In this document: positions 19,792 through 29,036 of the stretch, one piece after another
How the letters are laid out: every line of letters begins with the position of its first letter
Position numbering within the stretch: the stretch's first letter is position 1
Assembly: GCA_024508675.1 (NCBI GenBank)
Contig: JANINQ010000021.1
Coordinates: 744,001-808,000 of the forward strand
Direction: 5' to 3'
Length of the DNA stretch: 64,000 bases
From: Afipia sp.
GTDB taxonomy: Bacteria > Pseudomonadota > Alphaproteobacteria > Rhizobiales > Xanthobacteraceae
The notes under the pieces: generated by a model
The model's input: the letters and a program-made list of their open reading frames with translations, nothing else
What the model was told of the DNA's origin: nothing
Database searches by the model: none
Translations under genes and position numbers: made by a program

Positions 19792-20132
19792 CTGTCGAGC
19801 AACCGCTTCTTGTAAGCCTGCGGGTCCATGTCGCGGATGTCGATGCTGATGCTGTGAATGCCGGTCAGGATTCCAGCAAGCGCCGTTCTCAGCGCGGTGC
19901 TGAGATGCTCCTTCCGCTGCGGCGTCCGCCCGGCGAGCAGATAAAGCGAAACGTGAAAGAACGATCGCTGCTCACCCGCGACGAGATAGTCCGTAAACGG
20001 GAGTGCGCGGATCTTGAGGTCTTCGGCTTTCACGACGCCAGTCGAGGCGGCAGCATCGTGAAGCGTTTTCATGACATCAAGAACCGGAGGCATGTCCAGC
20101 GACGCAGAATAGTGGCAGACGATATGGGGCAT
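19788..20132 (-). CDS. 5-carboxymethyl-2-hydroxymuconate delta-isomerase family protein
   Basis: MPHIVCHYSASLDMPPVLDVMKTLHDAAASTGVVKAEDLKIRALPFTDYLVAGE...; HVSLYLLAGRTPQRKEHLS. Confidence 0.82.
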   Translation of the reverse strand: MPHIVCHYSASLDMPPVLDVMKTLHDAAASTGVVKAEDLKIRALPFTDYLVAGEQRSFFHVSLYLLAGRTPQRKEHLSTALRTALAGILTGIHSISIDIRDMDPQAYKKRLLDS

Positions 20133-20199
20133 GACATGTCCTGCAATCAGCAGAATCGATCATGCCGCCCTGTATGCCCTGCGTCCAGTTGCCGTGAGA

Positions 20200-20544
20200 T
20201 CAAACGTGCGCCGCGCGGCTATCCTCGGGTGCCTGCTCGCGTTCGGTCATCCCGTAGTCACGCAGGACCGCCGCAACGCGCAGCCGGTAATCGAGAAACA
20301 CGTCCTTGCGGCTGTTCGACTGCACGTTCCGGTGAACGCTCCAGTTCCGGAAGGCATCCACCGCGGCTTCATCACGCCAGATCGACAACGCCAGAAGCTT
20401 GCCCGGGTCCGAGAAACTCTGAAATCTTTCGATTGAAATGAAGCCGTCTATCTTCTCAAGCTGCGGCCCAAGTCTGGCGCCCATATCGAGATAGGTCTGC
20501 ATCTTTCCTGGCGCTGGCCACGATTCGAAAATCACTGCGATCAT
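20200..20544 (-). CDS. Antibiotic biosynthesis monooxygenase (ABM) domain protein
   Basis: MIAVIFESWPAPGKMQTYLDMGARLGPQLEKIDGFISIERFQSFSDPGKLLALSIWRDEAAVDAFRNWSVHR. Confidence 0.8.
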   Translation of the reverse strand: MIAVIFESWPAPGKMQTYLDMGARLGPQLEKIDGFISIERFQSFSDPGKLLALSIWRDEAAVDAFRNWSVHRNVQSNSRKDVFLDYRLRVAAVLRDYGMTEREQAPEDSRAAHV

Positions 20545-20597
20545 GTTGTCGATCCAATCTGTTCGGACGTTGTGCTGAATAAGGTGAGGAGCCGAAA

Positions 20598-21365
20598 CTA
20601 GCGGCGCGACGGCAACCGTCCCTCGTCGAGCAGCATCTGCGCTGCTGCGTCGAAACCTCTCCATGCTGCAGCCGCAAGCGACGCACCGATACTGATCCGG
20701 CGAACGCCGACAGCGGCAAGTTCGGACACGGTGGGGCTCGGTCCCGTGATCATGACGTTCACAGGCTTTGGACTGACAGCCGCCACCACGGCAGCGACCT
20801 CCGACAGATCGGTGATGCCGGGCGCGTACAGACAGTCAGCACCGGCCTCCGAATAGGCGACCAGACGTGCAATCGTTGCGGGAAGATCCGGCTTCCCGAT
20901 GAAGTGCCCCTCGGATCGTCCAATCAGAAGCACGTTCTCACCGGACTGATCGATGGCGCTTCGTGCAGCACGGACTCGCTTCACCGATTCGGAAAAATCG
21001 AGAAGATCGTTGCCTTTACGATCTTCAATCGAAAGGCCTGCGACCCCCGTGTCGATTGCCTTCAGCACATTCGTGAACACGCCGTCAGCATTGTCGGCAT
21101 ATCCCGTCTCGAAATCCGCATTCACCGGCAGCGACGTGGCGCCGCACAACATTCGCAGATGATCGAGAGCTTCGTCCAGCGTCAGTTGCTGATCCTGACG
21201 TCCCAGCGACCACGCATAGCCGGCGCCGGTCGATGCCAACGCCTTGAAGCCCAGTTTTTCCAGCCGCCGTGCGCTACCGATATCCCACGGATTTGGAATG
21301 ACAAAGCATCCATCCTGATGCAGTGCGCGGAAGGCTTTCCGCCTCTCCGCGTATTGACTCGCCAT
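20598..21365 (-). CDS. Isocitrate lyase/PEP mutase family protein
   Basis: FRALHQDGCFVIPNPWDIGSARRLEKLGFKALASTGAGYAWSLG, LPVNADFETGYADN, SIEDRKGNDLLDF. Confidence 0.88.
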   Translation of the reverse strand: MASQYAERRKAFRALHQDGCFVIPNPWDIGSARRLEKLGFKALASTGAGYAWSLGRQDQQLTLDEALDHLRMLCGATSLPVNADFETGYADNADGVFTNVLKAIDTGVAGLSIEDRKGNDLLDFSESVKRVRAARSAIDQSGENVLLIGRSEGHFIGKPDLPATIARLVAYSEAGADCLYAPGITDLSEVAAVVAAVSPKPVNVMITGPSPTVSELAAVGVRRISIGASLAAAAWRGFDAAAQMLLDEGRLPSRR

Positions 21366-21521
21366 GTCGTTTCTCTCCCGACTTGTTCAATCAGGATGCC
21401 GGAAACAGACACGCCGCCGCCTGATCTTGTTGATATGAGGCAAGATTGGATGACGCCGGAAGCGAGGACAAATGAGTAATCCTGTTTCATACCTGAAACA
21501 AACTCATGCACCCTGCAATCA

Positions 21522-22406
21522 TCAGGCTGGATCGGCTGCAACCTCTTCGAGAATCCAGGAGCGAAACGCGATGATCCGGGGATCGTCCGCGCGGCTTTCC
21601 GCACCGACCAGCCAATAAGATGTATTGCTGATAACAGTCTCCCAGACTTCGACCAGATGTCCGGACTCAAGCTCCGAATTGACCAAGGGCTTCCGCCCAA
21701 TGGCCACGCCGAGGCCCTGACCAGCGGCCTCGAACGCCATCTGAATCGTGTCGAACTGCAGCCCTTTCGCGCGGTCCGGCGCTTTCCGTCCACACCCGGC
21801 AGCCCAGGCGGCCCAGTCCTCGCTCACCGTCGTGACGTGAATCAGCGGCGCCTGCTCGATATCCTGCAGTCCTTTCACACGATCGCGGACGGCGGGCGTG
21901 CACACCGGGACCATTTCCTCGCTGAGCAGCTTGTCCGCGATGAAACCCTGCCAGTTGCCGCGCCCCATGCGAATGGCCAGATCGACACCGACATCGGACA
22001 GTTCGCTGCGCTCGTGTGATGTGTCGATCACAACGCGAATGTCGGGATGACGCTCCCGAAACCTGTGAAGCCGCGGCAGCAACCACCTCGCCGCGAAGGT
22101 CGGAGCCATGCTGATGGCGAGCTGTCCCAGACCCTGCTTGTTCGCGATGCTCGCGCTGCCATTGGCGAGCAGTTCCAGCGCCTGCCGGACAATCGGAATG
22201 TAGGCATTACCGGCCTCGGAGAGCACGATTCCCCTGGTCGTCCGCAGAAACAGCGGCGTCCCCAGCCAGTCTTCAAGCGACTGGATGCCGTGACTGACAG
22301 CGCTCGGCGTCAGCAGAAGCTCTTCCGCGGCGTTCTTGAAACTCAGCAAGCGGGCCGATGCCTCGAACAGGCGAAGCGAGTTCAATGGGGGCAACCTCAG
22401 ACGCAT
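21522..22406 (-). CDS. LysR-family transcriptional regulator (GcvA-like)
   Basis: RLPPLNSLRLFEASARLLSFKNAAEELLLTPSAVSHGIQSLEDWLGTPLFLRTTRGIVLSEAG. Confidence 0.92.
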   Translation of the reverse strand: MRLRLPPLNSLRLFEASARLLSFKNAAEELLLTPSAVSHGIQSLEDWLGTPLFLRTTRGIVLSEAGNAYIPIVRQALELLANGSASIANKQGLGQLAISMAPTFAARWLLPRLHRFRERHPDIRVVIDTSHERSELSDVGVDLAIRMGRGNWQGFIADKLLSEEMVPVCTPAVRDRVKGLQDIEQAPLIHVTTVSEDWAAWAAGCGRKAPDRAKGLQFDTIQMAFEAAGQGLGVAIGRKPLVNSELESGHLVEVWETVISNTSYWLVGAESRADDPRIIAFRSWILEEVAADPA

Positions 22407-22557
22407 CACATGCTCCTTTCTTAGTGAGCTTGTAACACGCCGGAATTGCCGTGAACGGCCAAGTTGAAGAATTTTCATGCGCTGGCGAAGATTATCAGTT
22501 TGTTTGAGTTTGTTGACATCGGCAACGTCCGGCCATGCAACTGGCAAGGAGACCGTC

Positions 22558-23352
22558 ATGGCCGCAGAACAATCCGTCTTGATGAGTGTGGACGACAGCA
22601 TCGCGACGCTCACTCTCAATCGTCCCGAGAAACTGAACGCTCTCAATTACGACCTGATCGACACTTTCCAGCAGCATCTCGATGCGATCGAGCGGGACGA
22701 CTCGATCCGGATCGTGATCCTGACCGGCACCGGAAAGGCATTCAGCGCGGGCGCCGACATCGCGGGGTTTTCCTCCAGCGTCAAAGCCGGCGTGACCATC
22801 GCCATGCGCGAATTCGTCGGACGCGGCCAGGCTTTTACCAAACGGGTCGAGAATTTTCCAAAGCCGATTATCGCTGCCGTGAACGGTCTGGCTTTCGGCG
22901 GCGGCTGCGAAGTGGTCGAAGCCTGCCCGCTGGCAATTTCCAGCAATGTTGCCCGCTTCGCCAAGCCTGAAATCAACCTCGGATTTCCGCCGCCGTTCGG
23001 CGGAACCCAGCGCCTTCCGCGCCATATCGGACGCAAGCGGGCCCTGCAGCTTATCCTGACGGGAGACTCGATCTCCGCGGAGGAAGCCGCACGCATCGGA
23101 CTGGTCAACGAAGTCGTACCGGCGTCCGAACTCATGACGCGGGCTCGCGAACTCGCAGCAAGGATCATCGAGAAGCCGCCCGCGGCCGTCCGCGCCAGCC
23201 TCGCGAGCGTCACCCGCGGAATCAATCTCTCGATCGATGAGGGACTCGCCGTTGAAGCCAATCAGTTCGCACAGATGGTTCCCACCCACGACATCCGCGA
23301 GGGCATCAACGCGTTCCTTGAGCGCCGTCCCGCACATTTCAACGGGCAGTAG
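22558..23352 (+). CDS. Enoyl-CoA hydratase/isomerase family protein
   Basis: LTLNRPEKLNALNYDLIDTFQQHLDAIERDDSIRIVILTGTGKAFSAGADI; KPIIAAVNGLAFGGGCEVVEACPLAIS. Confidence 0.92.
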   Translation: MAAEQSVLMSVDDSIATLTLNRPEKLNALNYDLIDTFQQHLDAIERDDSIRIVILTGTGKAFSAGADIAGFSSSVKAGVTIAMREFVGRGQAFTKRVENFPKPIIAAVNGLAFGGGCEVVEACPLAISSNVARFAKPEINLGFPPPFGGTQRLPRHIGRKRALQLILTGDSISAEEAARIGLVNEVVPASELMTRARELAARIIEKPPAAVRASLASVTRGINLSIDEGLAVEANQFAQMVPTHDIREGINAFLERRPAHFNGQ

Positions 23353-23412
23353 CGCATCTTCCCGTTCAATTACCGCCCTATCGACAACACACAAATTACT
23401 GAAAGAAGATGA

Positions 23413-23844
23413 ATGTCGGGACATGTTGATCTGACGAAGGAACGCTTTATCGCGCATCGCGACAATGACCGCGAAGGCGCGGTCCATTTGCTCAACCTGA
23501 TCCGGTTGCGCGAGCGTGCCGATTACCCGGATGGCCGCGCTGCTACCGGTGTCGAGGCTTATCGGACTTACGGACAAATCAGCGAGCCGGTCCTGGCCCG
23601 GCTCGGCGTCAAGATCGTCTGGGAAGGACGGTTTGAAAACATGCTGATCGGACCGGACGAGGAGCAGTGGGATCTGAGTTTCGTCGCGGAATATCCCAGC
23701 CTCGCAGCCTTCAACGACATCCTGCGCGACCCGGTTTACCGGGAAGCCGCCGCGCACCGGAAAGCCGCCGCCGAAGACTCCCGGCTGATCCGGCTGGCTG
23801 CATTGCCGCAGGGCACAAGGTTCGGGCAATTCCTTCAGGGATAA
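23413..23844 (+). CDS. DUF1330-family protein
   Basis: AVHLLNLIRLRERADYPDGR...GVEAYRTYGQISEPVLARLGVKIVWEGRFENMLIGPDEEQWDLSFVAEYPSLAAFNDIL. Confidence 0.7.
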   Translation: MSGHVDLTKERFIAHRDNDREGAVHLLNLIRLRERADYPDGRAATGVEAYRTYGQISEPVLARLGVKIVWEGRFENMLIGPDEEQWDLSFVAEYPSLAAFNDILRDPVYREAAAHRKAAAEDSRLIRLAALPQGTRFGQFLQG

Positions 23845-23886
23845 ATCCAACGCTTGCATCCGCAGGCAGAGTCCAGGTTCAACCGC

Positions 23887-23929
23887 GATGAAAGCGATGG
23901 CGGATATTCATCCTGCCATCGCTTTCATC
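23887..23929. terminator. Long stem-loop between convergent genes, candidate bidirectional terminator
   Basis: Perfect 15-bp arms GATGAAAGCGATGGC / GCCATCGCTTTCATC around a 13-nt loop that itself contains GGAT/ATCC. Confidence 0.55.
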
Positions 23930-23971
23930 ATTGCCGGACGGCACAGCCGCCCGGCCCCTTACATCTTGCGT

Positions 23972-24787
23972 TTACGCAAGCCGCTGCTTGAAGAACGAGA
24001 GGATCTCGTCACGCGCGGCGATGGTCGGTTGCCCCGCCTCATCGATCAGATGCGCAGTCACCACGCTGTGCGGCGTCGTCACATGGGTTGCAAAGAACGG
24101 CGGCAAATCGGTATTGGCTGCGCTGTCCGGAAGAACGCGGGCAACGAAACGATCACCGAGTGCTTCGGAGAAGGCGGCAAACCGCTGAGCCCTGCAGAAT
24201 TTATCGCCTGCAAAACGATAAGCCATCACGGTCAGGTCTTCACGCTCGAGACGCTCGCGAACCGCAGAGAGTTCCTCCGGCGCCATCGCCATGCCGGCGG
24301 GATCATTCAGCGGCAGTGACGGCTGCGATACGACCGGCGCGAGCATCGCGGGCTCGAGCATCATCGACAACGCAAAATTTCCCGTAAAGCACATACCGAT
24401 CGCGCCGACGCCCGGGCCACCGGCTTCCTCATGGGCGAATTTCGCCAGCGCACGAAGCCACACGGTGACGGGGCTGGACTCATTGGCCGCGAACGCGCGG
24501 AACTCGGCGCTGACACAAGCCCGCTGCATCACTGCGACACCCTCTTCCGCGCTGACCAGCGCGCCATCGCGCCCGAACAGCGAAGGCATGTAGACGGTGA
24601 ATCCGGCATCGCGCACCCAGCGGCTGAAGCGCGCGACATGCGGACTGATGCCCGGCATCTCGGTCATCACAATCACAGCGGGGCCGCTTCCGGACACGTG
24701 GACCCGTTTTGTCACGCCGTTGAGCGTGATCTCGCGGGCCGCGAAATCTTCAAGCGCATCGTCCTTGTTCACGGGCCGGGTCGACAT
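23972..24787 (-). CDS. Dienelactone hydrolase family protein
   Basis: PAVIVMTEMPGISPHVARFSRWVRDAGFTVYMPSLFGRDG...GVGAIGMCFTGNFALSMM (nucleophile elbow GMCFTG). Confidence 0.88.
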   Translation of the reverse strand: MSTRPVNKDDALEDFAAREITLNGVTKRVHVSGSGPAVIVMTEMPGISPHVARFSRWVRDAGFTVYMPSLFGRDGALVSAEEGVAVMQRACVSAEFRAFAANESSPVTVWLRALAKFAHEEAGGPGVGAIGMCFTGNFALSMMLEPAMLAPVVSQPSLPLNDPAGMAMAPEELSAVRERLEREDLTVMAYRFAGDKFCRAQRFAAFSEALGDRFVARVLPDSAANTDLPPFFATHVTTPHSVVTAHLIDEAGQPTIAARDEILSFFKQRLA

Positions 24788-24858
24788 CAACTGACTTCCT
24801 TCTGTTTGAATGGAATTTCGCGATCTGCTTCGGAAAAAGCGAAGGCCGGCATCCGCTG

Positions 24859-25314
24859 TCAGCGGGCGGCGACGAGGTGCTGCAGGTGCTTGTAACCGGA
24901 CGCTGCGGCATGCTCCCGCAGACCCCAAAGGGTGCCGCTCACGCCCCACATGCCGTCTTCAATTTCGTTGAACAGAAAAGAGCTGGCGATCCGCCGCTTC
25001 TCTCCCGGCAATGCATCGACAATCGCCTGATGCCCGAGTTGGGCAAACCGCGCGCGGCTTGCATCGCTCAAGACGCCCTTGGCGATCGTGATCGTCACTA
25101 CAAACGACACGAGCATGCCCGACAGGTCATTTCCCCCGAAGGTCCAGTTACCGGCAGCGCCCTCCTCGATCATGACCATGCACAAGGCGCGCTTCTTCGG
25201 ATCGTCCGGAATCTGTTCGCACTCGACGGCGACATTCACGAGATTGCTGGAAAGAGCGGCTTTGGACTCCGCGTTCAAAACGCCGGCCGGAGCCTTGATG
25301 GACATAAGGGGCAT
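24859..25314 (-). CDS. Tautomerase-family protein
   Basis: MPLMSIKAPAGVLNAESKAALSSNLVNVAVECEQIPDDPKKRALCMVMIEEGAAGNWTFGG; 4-OT-like N-terminal region. Confidence 0.55.
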   Translation of the reverse strand: MPLMSIKAPAGVLNAESKAALSSNLVNVAVECEQIPDDPKKRALCMVMIEEGAAGNWTFGGNDLSGMLVSFVVTITIAKGVLSDASRARFAQLGHQAIVDALPGEKRRIASSFLFNEIEDGMWGVSGTLWGLREHAAASGYKHLQHLVAAR

Positions 25315-25327
25315 TCCGTCTCCATTG

Positions 25328-25344
25328 AGTCCAATAATTGGACT
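25328..25344. promoter_or_regulatory. Palindrome AGTCCAA-taa-TTGGACT, candidate HxlR operator
   Basis: Perfect 7-bp arms centred in the divergent 25315-25395 interval. Confidence 0.55.
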
Positions 25345-25395
25345 TAGGCGTTATACTCACCTGAATCCATTTTTGCAACTCAGATAAAGTGTATA

Positions 25396-25896
25396 ATGCC
25401 GCTTATGACCGACACTCCTCCCGTACGCCGCTCGCCCGTCCCGCCATCCGAGTGCAATCTCTGGAAGGCATTCGAACTGATCGGGGACCGCTGGATTCTC
25501 GTGATCCTGCGGTCCGCGCTGTATGGCCTGCGGCGGTTCGATGATTTCCAGAGCGAACTGGACATTCCCCGGAGCGTTCTGAGCAATCGGCTTGCGCGCC
25601 TGGTTGAGAGCGGTCTGATGGAGCGGCGGGAGTATCGCGAAGACGGGCAACGCACGCGGATCGAATATCCGCTGACCAGAATGGGACAGTCGCTTGGCCT
25701 GTCATTCACCGCACTGACGGAATGGAGCGATCACTGGATCGGAAAGGGCTCCGGGCCCTTGTCGCTCCGCTCGAAAACAACGGGAGAAAAGCTTGCCGTC
25801 GCCCTGGTCGATGAGCACGGCAAGCCGGTCAGGAAAGACGATGTAGAAACCGTCATCACCCTTCCCCCGCGCGCCGCGAGGCCTTCAGCGAACTGA
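25396..25896 (+). CDS. HxlR-family winged-helix transcriptional regulator
   Basis: SECNLWKAFELIGDRWILVILRSALYGLRRFDDFQSELDIPRSVLSNRLARLVESGLMERREY. Confidence 0.92.
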   Translation: MPLMTDTPPVRRSPVPPSECNLWKAFELIGDRWILVILRSALYGLRRFDDFQSELDIPRSVLSNRLARLVESGLMERREYREDGQRTRIEYPLTRMGQSLGLSFTALTEWSDHWIGKGSGPLSLRSKTTGEKLAVALVDEHGKPVRKDDVETVITLPPRAARPSAN

Positions 25897-26000
25897 GCAC
25901 GCGCATCGGCAATCATATGCCGCGGGGAGCTATGCCATGAACAACGAAAGGCGGAATGCCGCTGCATGTCCAGCGCGTATCAGATCAGCAGACTGTCTGA

Positions 26001-26053
26001 TGGGATGGTGGGATGGTGGGATGGTGGGATGGTGGGATGGTGGGATGGTGGGA

Positions 26054-26060
<7 letters not shown>
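26001..26060. repeat. 8-bp tandem repeat (TGGGATGG)x7.5; reverse complement CCATCCCA
   Basis: Sixty uninterrupted nt of TGGGATGG units, running into the encoded 3' end of tRNA-Lys. Confidence 0.98.
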
Positions 26061-26129
<69 letters not shown>

Positions 26130-26251
26130 GAATGTCCTGCGGAAGACCGCGCGGGACGGCGTCGTTTAGCAAAGCGAATCGGCCATGTCCAGCAAGGTTC
26201 ACAGGTTTTCCGGTGCAGGATGACATCAATTTCCGGCGGCGGCAGATTGCA

Positions 26252-26280
26252 AAAAACCGCCGGAAAAACCGGCGGTTTTT
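26252..26280. terminator. Rho-independent bidirectional terminator
   Basis: AAAAACCGCCGG-AAAAA-CCGGCGGTTTTT, perfect 12-bp stem. Confidence 0.9.
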
Positions 26281-26308
26281 ATCCTTCGTCAGCGCAGTTC
26301 CAGTAGGC

Positions 26309-26896
26309 CTAGAGCCGCTCGGAGCCGCCCTCCCGGCCGGGGCCGCGATCACGGTCGAATCGGTCATCCAGACCGTACTCAAAACCGCGCCCACGCCAGC
26401 CGTGATGACCGCCCATCCGGGTCAGCATCGACAGCCGCCGCTTCTGGCCATCATCGAGGGTCTTGTAGAGCGGATCGGCGGCATCGGCGATTTTCTTCAG
26501 GCCCGTCGCGGTCTCGGCCATCCTGTCGGCGCGCTCACGCAGGCGTTCCACCGGATCGCGGGTCTGGTCCGCCGCTACCGGCTTTCCATCCGGTCCCTTC
26601 TGGTCCTGTTCGGCGCGGCGCGCATCGCGCTCGCTGGCGCGAGCATTGGCCTGCGCCATCCGCTGCTTGGCGAAATCCCGCACGGCGGTTTCGACCGGAG
26701 GCCACAGCTTTTCCTGATCGACGGTGAGTTTCAGACCGGCTTTCACGGAGGCAATCTTCGCGTCGAGGAAAGCCGCCCGGTCTTCCGTGCTCATGCGATG
26801 ATGGTGATGATAACGATGCTGCGCGTAAACGGCGGTCGAGCCAAGAATGGCAACAGCCGCTGCACCGGCAATAAGGGCTTTCTTCATTGGGGGCAT
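26309..26896 (-). CDS. Spy/CpxP-like periplasmic protein (LTXXQ-motif family)
   Basis: Signal peptide MKKALIAGAAAVAILGSTAVYAQ; His-rich RYHHHHRMSTEDRAAFLDAKIASVKAGLKLTVDQEKLWPPVE; DPLYKTLDDGQKRRLSML. Confidence 0.85.
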   Translation of the reverse strand: MPPMKKALIAGAAAVAILGSTAVYAQHRYHHHHRMSTEDRAAFLDAKIASVKAGLKLTVDQEKLWPPVETAVRDFAKQRMAQANARASERDARRAEQDQKGPDGKPVAADQTRDPVERLRERADRMAETATGLKKIADAADPLYKTLDDGQKRRLSMLTRMGGHHGWRGRGFEYGLDDRFDRDRGPGREGGSERL

Positions 26897-26976
26897 CTCC
26901 GAGGTGTCAGTCCCTCGAAGATGGCAGCAACCGGCCCGCTTTCAACTTAAGCTTTGGACAGCTAGGTGAACGCGCA

Positions 26977-28305
26977 TTAATTCAGCATGCCCAGCGTGCG
27001 CGGCAGCCAGAGCGACAGTTCCGGAATGAACGTCACCGCCACAAGGAAGCCGAGCATGGTCAGCAGCCACGGCCACACCGCGATAGTGAGTTCGGTGATT
27101 CCCATCTTGGCGATGTTCGACGCCACATAGAGATTCAGCCCCACCGGCGGATGGCACATGCCGACCTCCATGTTCACCACCATCAGGATGCCGAGATGCA
27201 CCGGATGGACGCCGAGCTTCACCGCGATGGGAAACAGGATCGGTGCGGTGATCAGCACGATAGAACTCGCCTCCATCACATTGCCTGCAACCAGCAGCAG
27301 GACGTTGACGAAGATCAGGAACGTGACCCAGTTGACGCCCTTCTCCAGCATCCACGCGGTGAGCTGCTGCGGAATCTGTTCGCTGGTCATCAGGAACGAG
27401 AACAGCACCGCGTTGGTGATGATGTAGAGGATCATCGCGCTCATGCTGGCGGAGCCGAGCAGCACGCGCGGCACATCCTTGAGGGTCAGATCCTTGTAGA
27501 CGAACACCGCAATGATGAAGGCGTAGACCGCGCTCATGGCGGCCGCTTCAGTGGGCGTGAACAGACCGGCGTAGATGCCGCCGAGCACGATGACGATCAG
27601 GAGCAGACCCCAGATGCATTCACGGAAGGCCTTGATCCGTTCTGCCCATGTCGCGCGCGGCAACCGCGGATAGTCGAACTTCCATGCGCGATAGACCGTT
27701 GTGACACCGAGCAGCGACGCCAGCATCAGCCCGGGAATCACGCCCGCCATGAACAACTGCCCGACCGACGCGGATGTGACACGCTCTCCGCCGGGACCCA
27801 AGGCCACACTGCCGCCGGTCGCAACCGCGTAGATCACCATCACGATGGATGGCGGGATCAGGATGCCGAGCGCGCCCGATGTCGTGATGACGCCCGCGCC
27901 GAAGCGCTTCGGAAATCCCTGCGCGATCATCGCCGGCATCAGGATGGAGCCGATCGCAATCACGGTGGCGGGGGAGGAACCTGAAATCGCGGCGAACAAA
28001 GCGCAGGCCATGACGCCCGCGAGGCCGAGGCCGCCATACCAATGCCCGACCATCGAGGTCGCGAAATTGATCATGCGCTTGGCGACACCGCCATGGGTCA
28101 GGAAGTTGCCGGCAAGGATGAAAAACGGGATCGCCATGATCTCGAAATTCTCGATGCCGGTGAACAGCTTCAGTGCCACCGCCTCGATCGGCACGCTGGT
28201 CAGGAAGAACAGGAAGGTCAGCACCGTCAGGCCAAGCGCGATGGAGATCGGCATGCCCGTCAGCATCAGGGCAATGAGAAGTGCGAAGATAATGATGGTT
28301 GTCAT
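26977..28305 (-). CDS. dctM: TRAP transporter large permease subunit (DctM)
   Basis: IFALLIALMLTGMPISIALGLTVLTFLF; IENFEIMAIPFFILAGNFLTHGGVAKRM. Confidence 0.94.
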   Translation of the reverse strand: MTTIIIFALLIALMLTGMPISIALGLTVLTFLFFLTSVPIEAVALKLFTGIENFEIMAIPFFILAGNFLTHGGVAKRMINFATSMVGHWYGGLGLAGVMACALFAAISGSSPATVIAIGSILMPAMIAQGFPKRFGAGVITTSGALGILIPPSIVMVIYAVATGGSVALGPGGERVTSASVGQLFMAGVIPGLMLASLLGVTTVYRAWKFDYPRLPRATWAERIKAFRECIWGLLLIVIVLGGIYAGLFTPTEAAAMSAVYAFIIAVFVYKDLTLKDVPRVLLGSASMSAMILYIITNAVLFSFLMTSEQIPQQLTAWMLEKGVNWVTFLIFVNVLLLVAGNVMEASSIVLITAPILFPIAVKLGVHPVHLGILMVVNMEVGMCHPPVGLNLYVASNIAKMGITELTIAVWPWLLTMLGFLVAVTFIPELSLWLPRTLGMLN

Positions 28306-28934
28306 CGGACGCCCTCCGGCGTCGGACCAACCGCGGTATCGACTTCAATCCCTTCGACATGGGTGTGATCGTGATGAGGCAGATCGCCGGTCTTCCAGTA
28401 GGAATAGGCAACCTGCAGGAAACGGAAGCACATCAGATACGAGCCGAGCGGAATGCAGAGATAGACGATCCAGCTTGGCAGTTCGAGGTCTGGCGACGTC
28501 TGATCGGTGGTGGAAAGCCCGATAACGAAGCTTGCGCCCATGGTGCCGATGATGCCGGTGAACAGCGCACCGCAGAGCAGCCCGAACAGGATCGTCACCT
28601 TCCGCCATCTGTCGTTCAACGCCAGCACCAGCACATCGACGCCGACGTGAATGCCGGTGCGCACGCCATAGGCCGCGCCGAACTTGGCCATCCACACGAA
28701 CATGAAGATGCACAGTTCCTGTGCCCAGGAGAGGTGAATTTTGCTGAGGAAGGCATAAGCCTGCATCGCGCCGGGCCAGCTTCGGTGGCTGACGACGAAA
28801 TCGGTGGTGTAACGATGCGCCACCGCAATAAAAATGACGATCGTTGCCGCGGCTATCAGCGTGGCAATGAGGGTTTCCTCGAGCCGGTCGAGGATGCGCA
28901 TCAATGATCTCAAGTTCGTCCCCACCCGCAGCAC
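28302..28934 (-). CDS. dctQ: TRAP transporter small permease subunit (DctQ)
   Basis: Four-TM protein, AQELCIFMFVWMAKFGAAYGVRTGIHVGVDVL; adjacent to dctM. Confidence 0.9.
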   Translation of the reverse strand: MLRVGTNLRSLMRILDRLEETLIATLIAAATIVIFIAVAHRYTTDFVVSHRSWPGAMQAYAFLSKIHLSWAQELCIFMFVWMAKFGAAYGVRTGIHVGVDVLVLALNDRWRKVTILFGLLCGALFTGIIGTMGASFVIGLSTTDQTSPDLELPSWIVYLCIPLGSYLMCFRFLQVAYSYWKTGDLPHHDHTHVEGIEVDTAVGPTPEGVR

Positions 28935-28985
28935 CGCGTCTTCGCGCGGTTAAAATTGCTGATGCCCCGTGTCAACCTACCAGAC

Positions 28986-29018
28986 GAAAGTGGCCCGGGT
29001 CGATCCCGGACCACTTTC
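28986..29018 (-). terminator. Stem-loop in the dctP-dctQ intergenic gap
   Basis: GAAAGTGG-C-CCGGG-tcgat-CCCGG-A-CCACTTTC, 13 bp with one mismatch, no long U-run. Confidence 0.5.
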
Positions 29019-29036
29019 CAAGTCACGACCAGCGCC

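Noticed and set aside
22495-23859. 454-aa minus ORF
   Set aside because: Antisense to the enoyl-CoA hydratase and DUF1330 genes, whose families are clear.
26887-27984. 365-aa plus-strand ORF rich in His/Arg/Asp
   Set aside because: Antisense to dctM.
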